Assembly: GCA_008931825.1 (NCBI GenBank)
Contig: QXVZ01007022.1
Location: 1-20,782, forward strand
Direction: 5' to 3'
From: Phallusia fumigata
Lineage: Eukaryota > Chordata > Ascidiacea > Phlebobranchia > Ascidiidae
DNA length: 20,782 nucleotides
The position numbers were made by a program, and so were the translations under genes. Below the pieces are notes generated by a model. That model did not search any database. It was not told the DNA's origin and worked only from the letters and a program-made list of their open reading frames with translations. Positions 1 to 8,802 of the stretch are shown here, piece after piece (position 1 is the first letter of the stretch; each line of letters begins with the position of its first letter).

Positions 1-581
1 TTGGGTTTAGATGAAAAAGCCCAATGCAATTAGATGGGGTTGCTGCATATAGGTCTGTTGGTGTGGTAATGGTAGTAAAATCCTACATTCAGGTTTGTCT
101 GAAAGAGTGACGGAATGTGCGCATAACCAGGCTCACAAAAAACGTAATTATACGGATTATGACGCCCATACCTGAATATGAATGTTGTTGTGGTAATATA
201 TTAATCATATCAAATTCATATCTTGTAAACGTGTCCAAACACAAAAGTAAATCTCTTGTGCTGGGCGTTTTTGTGCGTAACAGGAAATCATGTACGATGG
301 CCATTGTACATCAACGCATGTTGCAAGAAAGGTCTGCCGCCTTTTATTTGCATAGTATTTTAAAGTGCACGCGGCCATATTTTTTGCTCCTCCTCTCACC
401 CCCATCTCAATCTACGTTACTTCATAATCATCAGCATATCCTTAGCTATATACTGTTTAAATTGATAAGACATATTTTGTTCATGTTGTACCAATGGAAT
501 TGGCAACGCAGCGACAGAAAAACTTATCTCTAAAAAAACGGTATTACAATACACCACAGTAATTATATAGGACTTCCCCAC
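1..581. other. No recognisable exon; probably CCDC78 intron
   Basis: By gene order this is the intron after CCDC78 exon 17. I see no open segment that continues the CCDC78 family after HYR. There is an octamer ATTTGCAT at 346-353 (ATGCAAAT on the minus strand), which may be chance. Confidence 0.5.
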
Positions 582-697
582 CTGTAATGAATCAGCAACT
601 TTTCGTGACGTTGCGAAACTCTCTTTGATTGCTTCTTGTAGTTGCGGGCTGCGTTGCTTAGTTGCTCCTCACGTGACCGGAACGCCGACTTCATCTC
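582..697 (-). CDS. CCDC78: CCDC78 exon 17: most conserved CCDC78 block
   Basis: EMKSAFRSREEQLSNAARNY and SQRHEKLLIHYR match human RAAHRSREQQLARAARSY and SRRHEELLVAYR. This is the strongest single piece of evidence for the gene's identity. It ends CATTACAG|GTGGGG in phase 2. Reading through the donor reaches a stop at 563 (RWGSPI), so a retained intron would give a short C-terminus. Confidence 0.93.
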
Positions 698-3600
698 CTG
701 TGACAAAAGTGATTTGGTCAAAAATATACCAGCCGGTTTTATAATAGATGCACATTTGGGGCACAATCGTTTCAAACTCGGTATGTCATTAATTTGACAT
801 ATCAGTATGTAGCATTTCATTGTTAAATAAAAAAATAACTGTTTAGAGGCGTTTACTTTCGTCACTATTAATGCATAAATATGGTTTGCACTCTGCAGTA
901 CCTTTAACATTCCATCAACATATCGTTGCATGGGGGCAGATGCCGGGTTCGACTTGCTTCGGTTTTTGTCGTTATCAGGTACAGAAGGAGGTCCGTTGTC
1001 CACAAAATCCTGCCACAATAGAGTGATATTGTCAGTTGCCGCGCAACGTGCTTGCTAATTAACGCACACGCAACAGTGTGTGTGGATTTATCCTGTGAGT
1101 TAAACTAAACTTGAGTGACACACGCGGGAATTGTCACTTCAACTAATAAATATTCGTAACTGGGAATGCTCTGAAGGAATTAGGAACTAGCGATCCCGCA
1201 TACAACTCGACTGATTTTGTGTTCTCCTGGGACTGCTTTTTTTTAGCAACAAATAGTTGTGTTGACGCGTGAACAACGTAATGTTACTTACAGCAATATC
1301 CTGCACGTATCTCCACAACCTTCTTCTGTAATCTTCATTCGCCTCCTTCAGCTGTTGTTGAAGCCGGCTCACATCCTCCGAACTCTTCTCGTGTCGTTCT
1401 TTTAGCGTCAACATTGTCTATGTATAACATTTTTGGTACGAATCTAGTGTTTCGCAATTTCGAAAACTAACTTAAAAAACTATAACTAAAAAACGCCACC
1501 GTCCGCCTCACTTAAATTAAGTGTATAATTCCAATTATAAAGAGCGAGCAATGTAATCTACGCACAAACATTTCTTGGTGTTCTTTGACAAATGTCTGTC
1601 CCAGTTTTAGGTTGACAAGATGTGTATCTGTTTCCCTTTCACAGAACTTTTTCTGATTTCATTTAAGTTATATATATCACAAATTATTTTCCCAAAACCT
1701 TCCTTCTTTGACGGTTCGCCTTTAACAAAATGCACAACGAATTATTTCATTCAATAGAGTATAACTTTTTGCGTATGGTTAAACATCCTGTTTTGTTTGA
1801 AACAAGAACATTGCTTACTGTGGTCTGTTCTGCTGATTTTTTGTTGGCAGCCTGGATTCCCGCGTAAGCAGCAGCCAGCTGAGTCTTTAATTCTCCCAAC
1901 CTCGATTCAAGTTTCCTGGTTTGTTCGTCGTAAGTTTGACGCATACGCGAAAGTACGTCGTTCTTTCCACCACGCGGCGACCCGTCTAGAAGCTGCAAAA
2001 TATGTCATAACTGGTCGATAGTTTGATTTTAAATCCACACAAGTGTAAATTAACCAAAAGGAGCTCACAAAGCAGTCCTAAACCTAAAAAGCATCTTGTT
2101 TATTACATGTACAGCACGACCTAAACTGGAGAAAACTAGGTAAGATTTAGGCCGCGGCTGCAGCCTGAGAAACAACACACCGAAGCTTCACAGACGAGCT
2201 GGTTTTTGCTAGATAAACGCTTTACTTATTCAATATTAACAGAACCACTTAACTTCACCATTCAAAATACAAAGTAGTCCGTATTTCGTGCGGGGTCAGT
2301 TGTGAAGCAGACTTGCTGGCCAAAAACATGCGTTAACACATATTAGCGATTATTACCCTTTAGGTTATTTACTTTAATTGTTTACTTTCCTCCTTACATA
2401 ATGTCTGTCTAAACAAAATCATTGGGGTCAGCTCGACAAGGTGACCAAATGGTCTTTCGCTGCCCCTGCGTCAATTACATTGTTATGTTAAAGCTGGTAG
2501 TTATTCTTTTCATTGCGAAACAAATATACTGAACTGAACTGAAGGTAGGTGGTAATAATCGTTTACGGACAAGTGGACTCATNAATTACATTGTTATGTT
2601 AAAGCTGGTAGTTGTTCTTTTCATTGCGAAACAAATAAACTGAACTGAACTGAAGGTAGGTGGTAATAATCGTTTACGGACAAGTGGACTCATCTACCCT
2701 CGAAACATCCCCGCCGAATGAATACAACAAAATCGGGACACCGAAACAATCGTTTCAACCTACTCACCGACTTGTCCAGAGCTTCTCTCTGAAGCTGAGC
2801 TCTCCTGGCCTTTAGCGCCTCTAGTGGATCTTCGTTGCTCGCGTTGGTGGCTTGCATGTTGGCGTCACGCAAAACGTCACGCGCACGGTCCAACTCCTTG
2901 GTTGCGTCATCATGGGCCTGACGTCGACGTTCCACGTTGTCACGGAGATCAAGCAGAGCGGCTTCGGTCTCAATAAGACGGCCCAGTTCTGCTCTCATTT
3001 CGTTATTTTTCCGGACCTGCAAGGCAGAACATAGTCTTCGATGGTTGCATGAAACCCGAGGTACAAGTTTGTTGCATAATTTATTAAGTACGATTCCCTG
3101 GACGGTGTCCACGAAAAAATCCGGAACGTGTTTTGCAAAATACGTCTTTGTTAATCGGCGTTAATTTACGATTTAACGGCTTAGACCGTCGCGTTAAAAG
3201 TCCCTAAAAACGATTATGTATAATAAGAAAGAAATACTTGAAAAGTGTATCAAATAAACCGTGGAAAAAATGTCGCTTAAGTGATTGAAAACAGCAAATT
3301 TGTAGTCGCTCTTGATCCTTAAAGACACTTGTTAAACAACCAATCCACATGGAATTAAGGTAATTGTATAGCCACGTCATTAAACCTGCAAGGTGTGCAA
3401 CAACCAGCGGTTCCAGAAATTTGCTATTTTCAAAGTTGATGTGGCTAAAACTACAAATTTTATGCAATCTCTTGTCGTTAAATGTTTAATGAAGTCACAT
3501 TCTTTAAAATGACGCCAACATATTACGTACGATGACCTCTTAATCTAATAATGCTTGAAGGAAAATCATTTTATGGTTTGGAACGCTAGTTGATCCAGCT

Positions 3601-6600
3601 TTATATTAAAGATCACGTGACATACCTGTTCTGCGAGTTGTTTCTCTTGGTCAAGAGCTTNGAGCGGCTTCGGTCTCAATAAGACGGCCCAATTCTGCTC
3701 TCATTTCGTTATTTTTCCGGACCTGCAAGGTAGAACATACAAGTTTGTTGCGCAATTCACCAAGTATGATTCCCTGGACCGTCCGAAAAGATCCGAAACG
3801 TGTTTTGCAAAATCTAATAATGCTTGAAGGAAAATCTTTATGGTTTGAAACGCTAGTTGATCCAGCTTTATATTAGCGATCACGTGACATACCTGTTCTG
3901 CGAGTTGTTTCTCTTGGTCAAGAGCTTTTTTCTTTAAGGCCACAAACTCGTCAGCGATCGTCTTGCGGTTTTCCTCAAGCTGCCGTGTATGTTCGGCAGA
4001 CAAATCGTGACTTCGAGCAAATTTACTTTTCTCCAATTCGAACTCGACCAGTTGGTTCTCGAGAGTCAAGATCTGATAAAACAAGTAGTTGAATTGTTTG
4101 CTTCACTACAAGGCGAAATACGGGAAATAGATAGGATTGTAGAAGAACTAGGTGTATCTTAGTCACCCACCTTGTTTTTCAGCTCGAAATTTTCCGACTC
4201 GTATTCTTCAGTAAGTCGGTTGTTCTCCAACTGAAGCTCCACCAAACCTTTTGATACCTGCATAGAAAGACAAACCATTTTTCCTAAGGGTCAAGTTACG
4301 CAGTATTATAGTGAAAGTTTATTATTTGGGACTTTTCATGAGGGCAACTCGTTTTTGGTACAAGGTGAAACACTCGAGCATTATAAGTACAAGAAGACTC
4401 CCACAAGGTTACAGACTCGAATTTACGAAAGCAGGAATAGATCAACTCAGACCAAAATAATAAAAAGAATCTACTATAAGGTTCGAGATTACCAGACGTT
4501 TACCTTCAGTTTCTCCTCTTCGCTAGCTACTAACTTCGATGAGATCTCAGACTTGGATTTCGCAATTTCTGTCATTTTGTCCTGGATCTGCTCGAGTCGC
4601 TGAAACAATCGATCGTTCCTCTCTCGTAGCTGCGTCTGAACAAATGTAAATATATCGTTTTAACATTTTACACATACTGATTTCAAGCAGAGCGGGCGAA
4701 AACTTTAAAAACGAAAAACGTTTAAAACGATAGCACGGTATGTTCATCAGCATTACATAGGAAAACCTAAACATACATTGTCGCTTGTGATCTTCAGCAG
4801 TTGATCCTGTAGGTCTGGGCGGGACATAAGGCCAGCCCCGGCACCAGCCTCTCCTACGCCACCTAGCTGCAGCGAGTTGTTGGTTCTGGTGCGATATTGC
4901 GTTACAAGGTTCTGCAAAAAAAACACAATAAAACAGTATTAGAGAAAGGCTAAAATATGACTTGGAAGCATCCACTGGTGACATGTCATTTATTTCACCT
5001 GGGCAAGACAGTCATTGATGATCGGGTAGTTCTTGACTTGCGACAGAAGTCCACAACCATTGAGAACAGCAGATAAAACTTCAACTCGGTTGCCATTTGG
5101 TGGAAGGCAAGAGATTACGCGAGTTTTGCAGTTTCCGCCCAGAATGTCTTCCAACAGTGACGTTAGTTTAGAATCACTGAAAAAAAAAATCGAAGAAAAG
5201 TCCGAGTACTACATGAATTTTAAACATCACAGTGGATTTTAAAGCGTGCTTTAAACGCTTTCAAATCAGGTTGTATAATCAGTGCAAGGTTACCGTTATT
5301 AACCCCACCTGATCAAGCAACCGAAGATGTTTGGCTTTTAAGGGAAACCGAACGAAATTTCAAAATTTCAGAAACAGACAGATTTAACTATTCAACTACA
5401 AACCTGTAGTTAATCACTCGTTCTGGCTCCGGCTGTCTCGCCAGGTCTGATGTTAGTTTGTTAAAAGCCATGATCGACTTTGAAAGCATTGGGCCTTCTC
5501 GTAAACGTGTGCGCGAGAGATCATCAGCTAATTTTTCAGCCCCAGGTAAACGGATTACTGTGAAGGTGGATCGATTTGGGAGAGGATTTTCATCCGTCAT
5601 CTATAAACAAATTGCATGTGTTTAGCAAAGTGAAAACTGACCTGACCCGAGACTCGAAAAAATTTCCGATGGAATTGATAATCTGTCCCACGTACCACGT
5701 ATCATCCAAGGCGCAATGCCAATGTGCAAAGTTTCGGCATTTTTTTAATTTACTTGCAACGATGTGGTCGCAAATCAACGAAATATGTTTAAAATTGGCC
5801 GCGTGGTGCGTTCTTGTTGGGATCGTGTTGATTGCTTGTGGCTGTTTGTTTTTGAATAAGTGGAAACGTTAAGGCCAAATAGGTTTCAACCATAAAATTT
5901 TGTCACGCTGATAGGGGAGTTTTATAATTTTACTTCAATTTTCAAGCTGATTTTTAATCACAATTCGTGGAAACACTTTAGGTTTCCTGCGCCTTTGGCC
6001 TGTGGTGCACAGTGGTTTGTACGGTGTAGCTGCAGCGCGTACAATCTTGATCCACCAATTGTGCTATGCCCTCCACTTTTTTGCGCTCCAAAACGTTTTT
6101 TACGTTGCGCAGCTATTTCCGGCTTGGTGATTGTTTTAGTGCAATTGTGCCGCTACGATTTCTTTCACCAAGCGAAATAAACTCAACTCAACTCAACTCA
6201 AACGAGATTTTTCCTTGTGTTAAGAGACATTGCGTCTGGTATTCACGTACCTCTTTTATCTTAAAATACGCGTGCGAAAAAATCTTCCACCCCTACGCTG
6301 AGACTTGACTTGACTTGAGACTTAAACCGCTAAAGACTTGTCTGTACTTGAGACTCGATATATAAGACCCGTTACCCAACATTGCAAAAAACTATAAAAT
6401 CGGTTCATTTTCGACTTATAAAATAGCACACATGATCATAGGGGAAGGTGCTTTATGGTATGTAATAGTTTGGGTATCACGTAATGCATAAAGTTTGAAT
6501 ACAGGCCTAGATTACCTTCCAAAAGTATTTGGAACTAGGATACACTGTGTAAAATAAATTGAAAATAAACAATTGGAAAAACCAAACGCTAAGCAATCTT

Positions 6601-8164
6601 TCAAATTTATTTGGTCACTAGCTGACTTTTAAAAGTACTCTTACTAATAATCCCTACTATATTGACATTGTCACAAGCCTACCATAAACAGTTCCAGTTG
6701 AAAAATGTAAGTTGCAAAGTTGGTAGAGGGCCCGAAGTCAGTGGTGATAGCTGTTCTAGACACCCATGCTTGCCAAAATCCTAAAAGACAAATAAATATG
6801 ATGCACAAGCTATATGACAAAATTGAGACAGAATTCAAAACCACAACCTTATGAGCAGAAGACAGTTGCAACTAATCCTTTCCTCCTACCAATGACCATC
6901 ATTTCAAGTATATAATTTTTGAGATTTTATGGTTTTACATACCGGCGACTGCTTCAACTGGATTCCTGCACACTTCATACTGAAGGTTTTTCACATACAT
7001 TCCCTTGTCTGCTGAGTATTGAATTTCCATTGGAGTCAGTCCTGTTCTGCCTGTTAAAAGCAAGCCATACATTCACATCATAACTATGAGTTTGGTTTAA
7101 ACATTTTTTTTTGATTGGCAATGATAATAACCTGACAAGGATCCACGAGCTGCCATCAAATCCTTGATTATTTCATTGTATATTTCATACTGATACATAA
7201 GGAGCCGACCTCTTTCCCTGGGAGAGGTTTGAGTACCCTCAGATGCAGCGAATGATGGTTCTAAATAATCCGAAAAATAAATCATGGATATCAATACAAG
7301 CCCAACCAAGCAAAAAATTCAAATAATTTTTTTACAAATCTTGACACAATAGCAATCACCACAATTATTTGTTGTTATGAAACATTCAGTTTAAAAATGT
7401 TACTCAATGACCTACATTGTGAAAATTTGTTGTCTATTATTCTAATGCTGAAATAGTGACACAAACTTACCAGGATGCTGAGCATTCTGCTCTAAAATAT
7501 TTGCTGTGGCATATGTAATAGCCTGCTGAATTACTCCAGGTTGTGCTCCACTCTGTTCTCCCACTGATGTGAAAGATTTACCACTACCTGGAAAAAGCTA
7601 AGTTGTTAAATTGCATTAACATGATTTTTTATTCATGTTATTTTAACTTTATCTGTGGTTATTTTAAGTGGTTAGGTTCTACATTTTTTACACTTTTGTT
7701 TTGTAGTTATGTCCTGGGGAATAAAACATTTACCACTCTCTCCATATATTAGCATGCATGTGTTGAATCCAGCAATAAAGAGATCGAGTAGTGGTTGGAC
7801 TGTTTTAGAAAAAAGTTCTTGGTTTGTTGCGTCTTGCTGGTAAAGGATTTGAAAACTGCACAAAACAATTTTACGATTCATTTTAAGACTGGAGATTCAC
7901 CAATGAATATTGTTAACCATCTATAATAAAAATTATCAAAGCAAAGCAACAATTTAAATGTATACACATATTTCGCAGTATGATCAAGGCAGCAAAATTA
8001 AGTTATGATGATATTAAAATTAAAAAACATATTGGTAAAAAGTTGCACCTGTGAGATGTTCCACCTTGTTGTACATGAATACGTTTTCCATCTGATATAT
8101 TTAAGCTTGCTGGAGGTTCACCAGGAAGAGGAGGGCGGATTCGGCCAACAATGTCAATATTCAT
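582..8164 (-). CDS. CCDC78: CCDC78 orthologue: kinesin-like pseudo-motor plus coiled coil (17 exons, 3' end off window)
   Basis: Exons, in transcript order: 8164-8049, 7855-7734, 7587-7471, 7260-7132, 7050-6943, 6780-6683, 5600-5404, 5176-4999, 4911-4777, 4635-4504, 4257-4171, 4072-3893, 3016-2768, 1992-1819, 1417-1292, 1009-902, 697-582. Every junction is GT-AG and keeps the frame, giving about 790 residues. Residues 1-355 are a kinesin-type motor: RIRP at 8-11, P-loop GESGSGKS at 77-84, EIYNE, and DSKLT near 297. Residues 356-790 are coiled coil. From memory, they align with human CCDC78 at LKVSKGLVELQ (human LQISKELVDIQ) and RSREEQLSNAARNYKK (human RSREQQLARAARSYHK). CCDC78 works with deuterosomes in centriole amplification of multiciliated cells. 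The last exon ends in phase 2, so coding continues beyond position 1. Identity is firm; motor function is doubtful. Confidence 0.9.
902..1009 (-). CDS. CCDC78: CCDC78 exon 16
   Basis: 36 residues: a polar loop (DNGPPSVPDNDKNRSKSNPA), then MQRYVDGMLK, the start of the next helix. Acceptor TTGTGGCAG; donor AAG|GTACTG. Confidence 0.85.
1292..1417 (-). CDS. CCDC78: CCDC78 exon 15: coiled coil
   Basis: 42 residues including LQQQLKEANEDYRRRLWRY, matching human LQLQLKKLKDEYVLRLQHC. Acceptor ACATAG; donor GCT|GTAAGT. Confidence 0.87.
1819..1992 (-). CDS. CCDC78: CCDC78 exon 14: coiled coil
   Basis: 58 residues: a basic start (SPRGGKNDVLSRMRQTY), then RKLESRLGELKTQLAAAYA. It corresponds to the human segment around VTRVATLGRQLQGA. 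Acceptor TTTTGCAG; donor ACA|GTAAGC. Confidence 0.87.
2473..2693. repeat. 110-base near-duplicate across N at 2583 (assembly overlap)
   Basis: Blocks 2473-2582 and 2584-2693 differ at two positions. They sit in the CCDC78 intron between exons 13 and 14. Confidence 0.9.
2490..2543 (+). mobile_element. 3' end of a related short retroelement, (ACTGA)n tail
   Basis: TTCTTTTCATTGCGAAACAAATA followed by three ACTGA units (2528-2542). It resembles the end of the element at 5997-6202 (TTTCTTTCACCAAGCGAAATAA plus ACTCA units). The 5' part is not defined. A second copy at 2604-2654 is the assembly duplicate. Confidence 0.35.
2768..3016 (-). CDS. CCDC78: CCDC78 exon 13: coiled coil
   Basis: 83 residues, strongly helical and rich in Arg, Glu and Ala (RKNNEMRAELGRLIETEAAL ... 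RRAQLQREALDKS). Acceptor GCCTTGCAG; donor TCG|GTGAGT. A partial allelic copy of its 5' part lies at 3662-3722. Confidence 0.9.
2955..3930. repeat. Unmerged allelic overlap across N at 3661
   Basis: The left contig runs from within exon 13 (about 2955) to the end of exon 12 (3660). The right contig starts again within exon 13 (3662) and runs into the full exon 12. The intron is about 600 bases in the left copy and 170 in the right, with many substitutions. Confidence 0.85.
3893..4072 (-). CDS. CCDC78: CCDC78 exon 12: coiled coil
   Basis: 60 residues beginning ILTLENQLVEFELEK, matching human ILRLESRVLELEL. A charged helix follows, ending ALDQEKQLAEQ. A second, truncated copy of its 3' end lies at about 3611-3660 and is part of an unmerged contig overlap. 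Confidence 0.9.
4171..4257 (-). CDS. CCDC78: CCDC78 exon 11: conserved CCDC78 coiled coil
   Basis: 29 residues: VSKGLVELQLENNRL and EYESENFELKNK. With the ends of exons 10 and 12 it aligns position by position with the human CCDC78 ISKELVDIQ ... EIFQLKSEI block (DUF4472 region, from memory). Acceptor CTATGCAG; donor AAG|GTGGGT. Confidence 0.9.
4504..4635 (-). CDS. CCDC78: CCDC78 exon 10: coiled coil
   Basis: 44 residues of uninterrupted heptad-rich helix (LRERNDRLFQRLEQIQDKM, then KLVASEEEKLK). Acceptor TTTGTTCAG; donor AAG|GTAAAC. Confidence 0.88.
4777..4911 (-). CDS. CCDC78: CCDC78 exon 9: linker and start of coiled coil
   Basis: Encodes 45 residues: NLVTQYRTRTNNSLQL, a Gly/Ala-rich hinge (GGVGEAGAGAGLM), then RPDLQDQLLKITSDN, where the coiled coil starts. 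It joins the motor to the tail. Donor AAT|GTATGT. Confidence 0.88.
4999..5176 (-). CDS. CCDC78: CCDC78 exon 8: end of motor
   Basis: Completes NYSDSKLTSLLEDILGGNCKT, the kinesin PYRDSKLTRLLqdsLGGNxkT signature with Arg changed to Ser. A motor-end segment follows (LSAVLNGCGLLSQVKN). Total motor length is 355 residues, close to the usual 320-360. Acceptor is a long T-tract plus CAG; donor GCCCAG|GTGAAA, phase 0. Confidence 0.9.
5404..5600 (-). CDS. CCDC78: CCDC78 exon 7: degenerate switch II and helix alpha-4
   Basis: Encodes FTVIRLPGAEKL (switch II, normally LIDLAGSERL) and LSKSIMAFNKLTSDL (normally NKSLxALGxVIxAL). The invariant Asp of D-x-x-G-x-E is Arg247; Gly250 and Glu252 remain. Acceptor TTTATAG; donor TACAG|GTTTG, phase 2. 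The preceding intron (5601-6682) is the longest in the motor part. Confidence 0.88.
5997..6202 (+). mobile_element. Possible tRNA-derived SINE with (ACTCA)n tail
   Basis: An A-box-like TGGTGCACAGTGG (6003-6015), a degenerate B-box-like TCTTGATCC (6045-6053), a body of about 120 bases and a tail of four ACTCA units (6181-6200) after GCGAAATAA. It lies in the longest CCDC78 motor intron. No clear target-site duplication. Confidence 0.35.
6302..6322. repeat. (GACTT)n pentamer microsatellite
   Basis: Three perfect GACTT units and an imperfect fourth, 100 bases from the ACTCA tail. Confidence 0.6.
6683..6780 (-). CDS. CCDC78: CCDC78 exon 6: degenerate switch I
   Basis: Encodes residues 198-230, including TTDFGPSTNFATYIFQLEL. 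In active kinesins this position carries N-x-x-S-S-R-S-H ahead of the IF/L strand. Here the SSRSH serines, arginine and histidine are absent, while the following strand (YIFQLEL) is kept. Acceptor GTCTTTTAG; donor TTTATG|GTAGGC, phase 0. Confidence 0.85.
6943..7050 (-). CDS. CCDC78: CCDC78 exon 5: motor, region before switch I
   Basis: Encodes GMYVKNLQYEVCRNPVEAVA, matching the kinesin G-x-x-V-x-x-L-x-x-x-x-V-x-x-x-x-E segment before helix alpha-3. Acceptor TTTTAACAG; donor GCCG|GTATGT. Confidence 0.88.
7132..7260 (-). CDS. CCDC78: CCDC78 exon 4: motor, EIYNE motif
   Basis: Encodes QYEIYNEIIKDLM, the kinesin S-x-x-E-I-Y-N-E-x-x-x-D-L-L strand and helix. A Ser/Thr/Arg-rich loop comes before it. 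Acceptor GATTATTTAG; donor TCAG|GTTATT, phase 1 on both sides. Confidence 0.9.
7471..7587 (-). CDS. CCDC78: CCDC78 exon 3: Walker A lysine
   Basis: Completes the P-loop as GESGSGKSF (residues 77-85), so the ATP-phosphate-binding Lys83 and Ser84 are present. It continues GVIQQAITYATANILEQ, the helix alpha-2a region. Acceptor TTTTTCCAG; donor CCTG|GTAAGT. Confidence 0.9.
7734..7855 (-). CDS. CCDC78: CCDC78 exon 2: motor core leading to the P-loop
   Basis: Encodes FQILYQQDATNQELF and then FIAGFNTCMLIYGES. This matches the kinesin pattern F-x-x-V-x-x-x-x-x-T-Q-x-x-V-F ... G-x-N-x-x-x-x-x-Y-G. The acceptor is TTGTGCAG and the donor AGAGTG|GTAAATG falls inside the P-loop, so the Walker A motif is split across exons 2 and 3. 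Confidence 0.9.
8049..8164 (-). CDS. CCDC78: CCDC78 exon 1: motor start with RIRP motif
   Basis: The first ATG is at 8164, in a frame with a stop close upstream. The protein starts MNIDIVGRIRPPLPGE, which carries the kinesin beta-1 nucleotide-pocket motif R-x-R-P at residues 8-11. A GTG at 8185 also lies in frame, but ATG is the normal choice. The donor is CAG|GTGCAA and the exon ends in phase 2. Confidence 0.9.
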
Positions 8165-8189
8165 ACTTATGTTTGTGGATATCACACAA

Positions 8190-8209
8190 CTAACTCATTT
8201 CTTTAATCT
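8190..8209 (-). promoter_or_regulatory. CCDC78 5' leader: splice or trans-splice acceptor and 2-codon uORF
   Basis: On the minus strand a pyrimidine tract (TTTTTCTTCTACAG) ends in an AG at 8209-8208, 43 bases upstream of the ATG at 8164. It could be the acceptor of a 5'-UTR intron or, if this is an ascidian, a spliced-leader trans-splice site. The leader after it contains ATG-AGT-TAG at 8198-8190, a minimal upstream ORF. Confidence 0.45.
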
Positions 8210-8552
8210 GTAGAAGAAAAAGCAACCACATTGATGATATACCTTTCCATCAGTCACCCAATGTGACTAACTAACTTGGTTTGACAAACTTTTTAGTATC
8301 TAGGTAATTTTTACAACAAACCTCAAATATATTTGTATCTGTGCAGTTGCGTAAATTACTTTCGTTTTCTTATCGTGTGTATGCTGGCTGAAACACGTGT
8401 TAAAAATGGCAATAACTCATGCCATCATTATTTATTTTTTTGTGGATTACTTCTGTTTGTAAAACTGCGCATGAGCATCGTTTGGCTACTTTTAAAGAAG
8501 TGTTTGTAGATTTTATTTTTAAACTTCATTCAACAACTCTTTCTTGTTACGC

Positions 8553-8566
8553 ATCACCGAGGCAAC
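8553..8566 (+). promoter_or_regulatory. X-box-like RFX site upstream of CCDC78
   Basis: ATCACC-GA-GGCAAC fits the X-box consensus RYYNYY-N(1-3)-RRNRAC exactly; its GGCAAC half is the canonical GTTGCC RFX half-site. It lies about 390 bases upstream of the CCDC78 ATG. Forkhead-type ACAAACA cores lie nearby on the minus strand (8454-8460 and 8501-8507). RFX plus FOXJ1 is the usual control of ciliary genes. No experimental support here. Confidence 0.4.
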
Positions 8567-8796
8567 TGTTTTCGTTGGCAAATAATCCTGTGCGTAGGAA
8601 TATTTAGAACGCACAAGAAGAAAGAAAATGGTCTATGCTTGCAAATGACTTTTATTGGAATTAGATAATCTTGTCGAAAATTAAAAAAATCGAACGCAGA
8701 GCTACAACATTTTTAAACTGCAACACCACCACATCGGTTCGGTCGAATAACTAACTGAAACGGGATATCCCAAAAAGGTATAAGTTATATATCAGC

Positions 8797-8802
8797 TTTA
8801 TT
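8797..8802 (-). terminator. Polyadenylation signal of the adhesion GPCR gene
   Basis: AATAAA on the minus strand, about 136 bases past the GPCR stop codon at 8938. A second AATAAA lies at 8651-8656. Either could end the transcript. Confidence 0.5.

Noticed and set aside
117..533. 138-codon open frame on the plus strand
   Set aside because: No splice context, no domain and irregular composition. It overlaps the expected CCDC78 intron and looks like chance.
8732..8745. tRNA B-box-like GGTTCGGTCGAAT
   Set aside because: No matching A-box, acceptor stem or anticodon arm can be folded around it.
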